Below, in pieces: positions 6,507 to 9,693 of a stretch of DNA of 9,693 nt (within the stretch, counting starts at the first letter, position 1; each line of letters starts with the position of its first letter). Under the pieces are notes generated by a model. The model worked only from the letters and a program-made list of their open reading frames with translations. It made no database searches and was not told the origin of the DNA. The stretch spans positions 1 through 9,693 of the forward strand of contig CAYGBW010000143.1 of the NCBI GenBank assembly GCA_964348185.1, read 5' to 3'. The stretch comes from CAYGBW01 sp964348185. GTDB lineage: Bacteria > Desulfobacterota > BSN033 > WVXP01. A program made the position numbers and the translations under genes.

Positions 6507-6952
6507 GGATCACCTCTCCTCCTCCCTTCCTCGCTGCTGGCCCTCCCCTGGAGATACTTCATCTCCACCTCTTTCATTGGAGTCACGCTTTTCATGGCTG
6601 ACTCTAGCCTTTTGTCCATATGGCAGTTGCCATCGAAAATCCCGCCTTCCTCGATCACCAGGCTCGGAGTATCGATATTCCCCCGTAGCTTCCCCGTGGA
6701 ATGGATCTCAATTCTGGCCGTGGCAAAGACTTTTGCATTGACTTCTCCTTTGACGACGAGGGTGCCGACTTTGACTTCGGCCTTGACGACGGCCGTTTCG
6801 CCGACGATCAAGACACCTCCGGACAGAATCTCTCCGTCGAACCTGCCGTCCAGCCTTGCCATACCCTCGAAGGTCATCTTCCCCTCGAATGTGACATTCT
6901 TGCCCAGAAAGAGCTCCACCTCATTGGATTTGATCTCCCTTTTTGCGATCAT
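6503..6952 (-). CDS. Bactofilin (polymer-forming cytoskeletal protein)
   Basis: A 149-residue bactofilin (formerly DUF583). These proteins fold as a right-handed beta-helix and polymerise without nucleotide into filaments on the inner membrane face, serving as scaffolds for cell-wall enzymes, stalks or polar proteins. The core spans about residues 19-112, with repeated strand-turn units: FEGMARLDGRFDGEI, GGVLIVGETAVVKAEV, GTLVVKGEVNAKVF, ARIEIHSTGKLRGNI, TPSLVIEEGGIFDGNC. Glycines and short hydrophobic strands recur about every 17 residues. The tail (113-149) is charged and probably disordered. AAGGAGG sits 6 nt before the ATG, inside a small upstream ORF whose TAA directly abuts this start. 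Its stop overlaps the start of the anchored DUF2914 gene. The M23 peptidase often found beside bactofilins is absent within the window. Confidence 0.92.
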   Translation of the reverse strand: MIAKREIKSNEVELFLGKNVTFEGKMTFEGMARLDGRFDGEILSGGVLIVGETAVVKAEVKVGTLVVKGEVNAKVFATARIEIHSTGKLRGNIDTPSLVIEEGGIFDGNCHMDKRLESAMKSVTPMKEVEMKYLQGRASSEEGRRRGDP

Positions 6953-7054
6953 TTAAGGCCTCCTTGCCCGGTTTTCACCCTCCCCTTCATAGACAATCTC
7001 CTGAAATCCCCTGATGAAGGACCCTAGTCTCCAAAAGGATGGGGGTTCTGCCAT
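6953..7054 (-). CDS. small 33-residue protein, first ORF of the bactofilin operon
   Basis: A minus-strand ATG at 7054 opens a 34-codon frame ending with TAA at 6953-6955, immediately followed by the bactofilin ATG. It has its own ribosome binding site (GAGGG, 6 nt upstream). The predicted peptide begins MAEPPSFWRLGSFIRGFQEI and ends in a charged tail (EGEGENRARRP). A stop codon lies four codons upstream, so this is the complete frame. The abutting TAA-ATG and the placement of the bactofilin AAGGAGG inside this ORF are typical of translational coupling. The N-terminal half could form a short amphipathic helix (WRLGSFIRGFQEIVY) able to touch a membrane, which is inference. No homologue is recognised. 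It could be a leader peptide that only regulates bactofilin translation. Confidence 0.45.
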   Translation of the reverse strand: MAEPPSFWRLGSFIRGFQEIVYEGEGENRARRP

Positions 7055-7059
7055 GCTGA

Positions 7060-7079
7060 GCCCTCAGCAAATTTAGGGC
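7060..7079 (-). promoter_or_regulatory. hairpin covering the ribosome binding site of the 33-residue ORF
   Basis: On the minus strand GCCCT (7075-7079) can pair with AGGGC (7060-7064) across a 10-base AT-rich loop. The second arm includes most of the GAGGG ribosome binding site, so folding would lower initiation of the small ORF and perhaps of the coupled bactofilin. Pairing is only five bases, so the effect is uncertain. Confidence 0.25.
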
Positions 7080-7083
7080 CAAT

Positions 7084-7101
7084 CTCGAGGCTAGCTTCGA
7101 G
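7084..7101. repeat. 18-bp near-perfect palindrome upstream of the bactofilin operon
   Basis: CTCGAGGCT-AGCTTCGAG matches its reverse complement at 8 of 9 positions per arm. It lies about 30 bp upstream of the small ORF and just downstream of the possible promoter at 7111-7139. It could be an operator for a dimeric repressor or a 5' hairpin. Confidence 0.35.
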
Positions 7102-7110
7102 GTGAGTGGA

Positions 7111-7139
7111 ATCATTTTGAACTGGGAGGCTTAAGTGAA
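7111..7139 (-). promoter_or_regulatory. possible sigma-70 promoter for the bactofilin operon
   Basis: On the minus strand TTCACT (7134-7139) and AATGAT (7111-7116) are spaced by 17 bp, each matching 4 of 6 consensus bases. A start near 7104 would place the palindrome at 7084-7101 at the very 5' end of the transcript. Weak evidence. Confidence 0.25.
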
Positions 7140-7405
7140 GGGTTTTTTAGCCCTTTTTTGCACGTTCGCGAGATGCGTACCTCCTAAGATCACCGACCCC
7201 ATGGTGAGGAACCCTCTCAGACGAACAGAAACGCCCTATGGCTCTTTTGTTTGCCCCCGGAGAGGAGGTCTCAATCCGATTATGCTAAATCCAGCGGGGA
7301 AGTCAAGAGATTTTTGAGTCCGTGGGGTTTTGGGTCACGATTTTGAACCGATAGCGTGCTTAAGCGCCCGAAAATCAATGGCGAGTTGGTTGAAATCAAT
7401 TGGAG

Positions 7406-7449
7406 TTTTTGTGAAAAAATTTTCCAGGATTTTTGTGAAAAAGTCTTCC
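7406..7449. repeat. two-copy direct repeat, possible upstream activator sites
   Basis: TTTTTGTGAAAAA occurs at 7406-7418 and again at 7430-7442, start-to-start spacing 24 bp. Similarity continues after each copy (ATTTTCC versus GTCTTCC). Each unit is itself close to a dyad of T5 and A5 arms. The copies lie about 85-120 bp upstream of the sigma-54 promoter at 7526, the usual range for sites bound by NtrC-type activators. A-tract bending is an alternative role. Confidence 0.5.
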
Positions 7450-7525
7450 CTTCCTGGGTTCACAGGATACCTGATTTTTTAAAAAAACTATTTAATCACA
7501 ATTACTTAAGAGATTGTCAAAGTAT

Positions 7526-7541
7526 TGGCATCTAACTTGCC
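7526..7541 (+). promoter_or_regulatory. sigma-54 (RpoN) -24/-12 promoter
   Basis: TGGCAT-CTAAC-TTGCC fits the consensus TGGCAC-N5-TTGCW, with the invariant GG (7527-7528) and GC (7539-7540) at the required 10-bp gap. Transcription would start near 7552, giving a leader of about 53 nt before the ATG at 7605. Such promoters need an AAA+ enhancer-binding protein, and a direct repeat suited to that role lies upstream. Confidence 0.65.
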
Positions 7542-7604
7542 AAGAAAATCTTGACCTACCCGCTGGGCTCGAGAATGAAGAGAGTGACACGGGGGAGCCA
7601 GGAC

Positions 7605-7799
7605 ATGAGAATTGTCTGTTTCCAATGCAAGAAACAAATTGGGGAGAAAGCTCCCTTTTCTGATAATGGAGCTAGCCACACGCTTTGTTACCTTTGTCTG
7701 AAGCAGCTCCTCGAGAGACGCCTTGTAAATAGGCAGAGGCCTCGGAAAGGGGAGTTGTGGAGATTTGATCCCGAAGTGACCTCAACATCTGAGGAATAA
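7605..7799 (+). CDS. small two-CxxC (probable zinc-ribbon) protein
   Basis: A 64-residue protein starting MRIVCFQCKKQIGEKAPF. It has Cys5-x2-Cys8 and, after a short polar loop, His25 followed by Cys28-x2-Cys31 (SHTLCYLCLKQLLE), the layout of a treble-clef or zinc-ribbon knuckle pair. The rest is basic (RRLVNRQRPRKGE) with an acidic end, compatible with binding nucleic acid or protein. The pattern resembles the short Cys modules found at the ends of some deltaproteobacterial signalling proteins, by recollection only. The ATG at 7605 is chosen because GGGGGAG lies about 8 nt upstream; an in-frame ATG at 7575 lacks a good site, and a TTG at 7551 would sit at the predicted transcription start. 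The sigma-54 promoter upstream and the terminator downstream make this a single-gene unit. Function unknown. Confidence 0.7.
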   Translation: MRIVCFQCKKQIGEKAPFSDNGASHTLCYLCLKQLLERRLVNRQRPRKGELWRFDPEVTSTSEE

Positions 7800-7831
7800 C
7801 AACGCATATCGACGCGTCTTACCTCCTTTCA

Positions 7832-7874
7832 CCCTGGTCTCAACAACGGGGAGTTGCGACCAGGGATATTTTTT
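7832..7874 (+). terminator. strong intrinsic terminator
   Basis: CCCTGGTC (7832-7839) pairs perfectly with GACCAGGG (7858-7865). After a one-base mismatch CAAC (7841-7844) pairs with GTTG (7853-7856), leaving an 8-base loop. ATA and six T follow (7869-7874). It lies 32 nt after the two-CxxC gene. Because the next ribosome binding site starts right after the T-run, it could also act as an attenuator for the next gene. Confidence 0.85.
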
Positions 7875-7884
7875 AGGAGAGACG

Positions 7885-7998
7885 ATGCGGGTTTTTGTGC
7901 TTCGCTCTCGGCAACAAGGGTCAGCTTTTTACCCAGTTAGGATGGACCAAATGGAGGGAGCTGAAAATGAAACTCGGAGTCTCAAAGGTGGGGAATGA
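7885..7998 (+). CDS. 37-residue ORF overlapping the next gene: leader peptide or frameshifted 5' end
   Basis: The ATG at 7885 has the best ribosome binding site nearby (TTAGGAGA, 4-5 nt spacing) and opens a 38-codon frame, starting MRVFVLRSRQQGSAFYPVRM, that ends with TGA at 7996-7998. It overlaps the start of the 80-residue gene by 32 nt in another frame. Loss of one T from the T5 run at 7892-7896 would join this start to the downstream gene, giving a protein of about 108 residues (beginning MRVLCFALGNKGQLF). So it is either a real leader, a programmed-slip or mutated start, or a base-calling error. Confidence 0.3.
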   Translation: MRVFVLRSRQQGSAFYPVRMDQMEGAENETRSLKGGE

Positions 7999-8209
7999 AG
8001 AATTTGGATATTTCAGGTTCAATAACCGGGGAAAGGTCCACTATGTCAATGAGGAGCCAGGGAAATCCGGACGGTGGACGCTTTGTGGCAAGAACGTCGG
8101 CACAAGGAGATTGATGCCAGCCGATATGGAAGAAATCCAGGGGGATTTATGCAAAACCTGCAAAAAAGTCGAGGACACGGAGTTCTGGGGATGGGAACAG
8201 ATGTTGTGA
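7967..8209 (+). CDS. small His/Cys protein, probably metal-binding
   Basis: An 80-residue protein from the ATG at 7967, which has GAGGGAG 6-7 nt upstream. Residues include His25 (GKVHYVNEE), Cys40 (WTLCGK) and Cys62-x2-Cys65 (DLCKTCKK). This H-C-CxxC set occurs in several families of small zinc-binding proteins where TLCG is followed about 20 residues later by a CxxC. The C-terminus is aromatic (EFWGWEQML). The frame is open upstream to 7895 without an ATG, and the stronger ribosome binding site at about 7875 serves a different frame, so the true N-terminus may be longer if a frameshift is present. It follows the other small Cys-containing gene but is separated from it by a terminator. Function unknown. 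Confidence 0.6.
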   Translation: MKLGVSKVGNEEFGYFRFNNRGKVHYVNEEPGKSGRWTLCGKNVGTRRLMPADMEEIQGDLCKTCKKVEDTEFWGWEQML

Positions 8210-8372
8210 CGCGAGCAATCGTTCCATCAACAGGAGAACACCCGACGAACCTTTAAGAGGACTCCGCAAACTCGTTTTGGGCGAGCCCTCTCCCTCAACC
8301 TCCAACCTGTGTCAACGCGGTCTTTTGCCTCCAGACCCCGTCACCCCTTACAATAGAAAACTCCAAGAAATC

Positions 8373-8401
8373 TTGCAGCGAAGCAGGGAAGCTGCTATTG
8401 T
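8373..8401 (+). promoter_or_regulatory. possible promoter for the MFS transporter
   Basis: TTGCAG (8373-8378) and TATTGT (8396-8401) are spaced by 17 bp, with 3 and 4 of 6 consensus matches. An alternative TTGTCA/CATAAA pair slightly downstream has only a 15-bp spacer. Either would leave a leader of roughly 10-35 nt. Weak evidence. Confidence 0.22.
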
Positions 8402-8440
8402 CAGAGCAACCTGGAGGCCATAAAGATCGTGTGAACAATC

Positions 8441-9589
8441 ATGGAAATCATTAACAGGTTTAGCCTGTGGGTTATTCTCGCTTCGGCCACTTTGACAATC
8501 ATGGCAGGTTCGATAATCGCTCCTGTCCTGAATTTGATGAGACAGGGGCTGGGGATTGACCCGAGTTCTGTGGGCCTTATCATAACCACCCATGGCCTTT
8601 TTATCGCCATTTTCAGCCCCCTCATGGGAAGCCTTATCGACAGATTCGGGGCAAAGAGGCCCTGTGCTCTCGGCCTCGTACTCTATGGCCTCGCTGGGGG
8701 TTCTGGATTGTTGATCAACTCCTATTGGGTGCTTCTTGTAAGCAGGGCACTCCTTGGAATTGGTGTTGCTGCGTTCTTCAATTCAATCACGGTGATGATT
8801 CTGAATCTGTACGGGGGCGAGGAAAGGAACAAAGTCATGGGGTGGCGGGGAAGCGCCAACAGCGTTGGCGGCATCCTTTGGCCATTAATCGGGGGGTCTC
8901 TGGGTGGGCTTTCTTGGCATCTGCCCTTTGCCGTCTATCTGGTGGGCATCCCCTTAGGGTTTCTTTTGTTTGTCACGGTACCGGAAACTCATAAAGAAAT
9001 CACCGGGGAGGTAGGTAAGCAGGGTTCTGTCTTGGGGGTTTTCAAGGACCATCCCATACTTTTCGCCAATTACGGCCTCATGTTGTTGACGAGTATCCTC
9101 CTCTACGTCAATGTGGTCTTTCTCCCCCAGCTGTTAGAGAGAATGGGCATCTCCAATCCGTTTCACATCGGCCTGTTTATCACGATTATGGCCCTTTCAG
9201 CAGGTTTGGCCTCTTTGATGTACGGAAGAATCAAGTCAAAACTCTCATACAGAATCATTGTTTTTCTTGCTCTGGCTCTCTGGACGGTCGGATTTACCGC
9301 AGTTTCTCAAGCCTTCCATCCCTTGATGATCGCGACTTCGGTTGTGCTTTTTGGCATTGGACAGGGCATGGTTATGCCAACGGTCATGGTGTGGGTCGGT
9401 GAAATCGTTCCTGTTTCATTCCGCGGGAGATTCAGCTCCTATCTCGGAACCTTTGGTTTCATTGGACAGTTCCTTTCCCCTCTCATCTTCGCTCCAATAT
9501 TGCTCCTACTAGGACTCAACGGGGTTTTCCTGGTCGCGGCAGGGATCTGTGCCTTGTCATTCTTGGTGTGGGTAACTAGTCGTCACTGA
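8441..9589 (+). CDS. Major facilitator superfamily transporter, drug-efflux-like
   Basis: A 382-residue inner-membrane protein with 12 hydrophobic helices in two halves of six, joined by a hydrophilic loop around residues 180-200 (PETHKEITGEVGKQGS). After TM2 comes the MFS signature loop GSLIDRFGAKR (63-73). Arg102 in TM4 (SRALLGIG) matches the motif B arginine. In TM5 NSVGGILWPLIGGSLGG (140-156) resembles antiporter motif C, pointing to proton-coupled efflux of the DHA1/Bcr-CflA kind, although sugar or organic-acid transport cannot be excluded. The second half carries a weaker motif A copy (GRIKSKLSYR). The ATG at 8441 is the first in frame after a TGA just upstream. Its ribosome binding site is poor, with GGAGG too far away at about 25 nt, so expression may be low. 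No linked regulator or pathway gene identifies the substrate. Confidence 0.85.
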   Translation: MEIINRFSLWVILASATLTIMAGSIIAPVLNLMRQGLGIDPSSVGLIITTHGLFIAIFSPLMGSLIDRFGAKRPCALGLVLYGLAGGSGLLINSYWVLLVSRALLGIGVAAFFNSITVMILNLYGGEERNKVMGWRGSANSVGGILWPLIGGSLGGLSWHLPFAVYLVGIPLGFLLFVTVPETHKEITGEVGKQGSVLGVFKDHPILFANYGLMLLTSILLYVNVVFLPQLLERMGISNPFHIGLFITIMALSAGLASLMYGRIKSKLSYRIIVFLALALWTVGFTAVSQAFHPLMIATSVVLFGIGQGMVMPTVMVWVGEIVPVSFRGRFSSYLGTFGFIGQFLSPLIFAPILLLLGLNGVFLVAAGICALSFLVWVTSRH

Positions 9590-9693
9590 AAAATGTCCCT
9601 GGAGCGAACATTACGGAGTTTTTGGGGCTACCCGTCTTGGCGAAGGGAGTGTCCCCGAAGGGGCGAGATTCCGCTGTCTGAGGCCGCTAGGCC
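9590..9693. other. 3' flank of the transporter gene
   Basis: 104 bp to the window edge. It includes a short CCCC-GAA-GGGG hairpin at 9653-9663 without a following T-run. No gene start is seen. Confidence 0.4.

Larger units (their letters stand above)
7055..7604. other. 550-bp divergent regulatory region without long genes
   Basis: It separates the bactofilin operon (minus) from the two-CxxC protein gene (plus). The left part holds the hairpin, palindrome and weak promoter for the minus operon. A weak plus-facing AAGGG/CCCTT hairpin with a T6 run is at 7138-7159. From about 7370 to 7550 the DNA becomes strikingly AT-rich and holds the direct repeats and the sigma-54 promoter. A 60-codon frame at 7135-7317 has no ribosome binding site or motif and is not called. 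Confidence 0.55.

Noticed and set aside
7138..7159. AAGGG...CCCTT hairpin followed by T6 on the plus strand
   Set aside because: The stem is only five base pairs with an eight-base loop, and no plus-strand gene ends upstream of it. Probably chance.
7135..7317. 60-codon plus-strand frame
   Set aside because: No ribosome binding site, no motif, and it spans the weak promoter region of the opposite operon; treated as non-coding.

Overview
The window is a bacterial chromosomal segment of moderate GC with AT-rich intergenic stretches. No ribosomal or phylogenetic marker gene is present, so taxonomy is inference. The combination of a WrbA-type flavoprotein, a bactofilin, DUF2914-like proteins, a sigma-54 promoter signature and tiny Cys-pair proteins fits a Gram-negative, probably anaerobic lineage such as Desulfobacterota (former Deltaproteobacteria), held with modest confidence.

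Layout. (1) Positions 1-129, minus strand: the N-terminal 43 residues of a WrbA-like NAD(P)H:quinone oxidoreductase that runs off the window. (2) A gene-poor spacer at 130-686. (3) A divergent pair: a uronate isomerase (uxaC, minus, 687-2132) and an IlvD/Edd-family dehydratase (plus, 2546-4219). They share a 413-bp intergenic region with two adjacent dyads at 2269-2304, one a perfect 19-bp palindrome. The pairing suggests sugar-acid (hexuronate/aldonate) catabolism rather than, or as well as, branched-chain amino acid synthesis. (4) A 600-bp spacer with an intrinsic terminator facing the minus strand. (5) Minus-strand envelope and cytoskeleton genes: a secreted 162-residue DUF2914-like protein (4820-5308), then a compact operon transcribed 7054 to 5760. 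That operon holds an unlisted 33-residue ORF, a bactofilin, and a membrane-anchored DUF2914 protein, joined by an abutting TAA/ATG and a 4-nt ATGA overlap. (6) An AT-rich regulatory region at 7055-7604 with a two-copy direct repeat about 85-120 bp upstream of a good sigma-54 (-24/-12) promoter. It drives a small two-CxxC protein (7605-7799), which ends at a strong terminator. A second small His/Cys protein follows (7967-8209), with an overlapping out-of-frame ORF carrying the better ribosome binding site. (7) A 12-TM major facilitator transporter (plus, 8441-9589).

How the genes may work together: the divergent uxaC/dehydratase pair looks like one controlled sugar-acid module. The bactofilin operon probably makes a cytoplasmic polymer with an inner-membrane partner whose periplasmic domain resembles the separately transcribed secreted protein. 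The two small Cys-containing proteins form a short sigma-54-linked cluster of unknown role. No phage, transposase, CRISPR array or toxin-antitoxin module was recognised.
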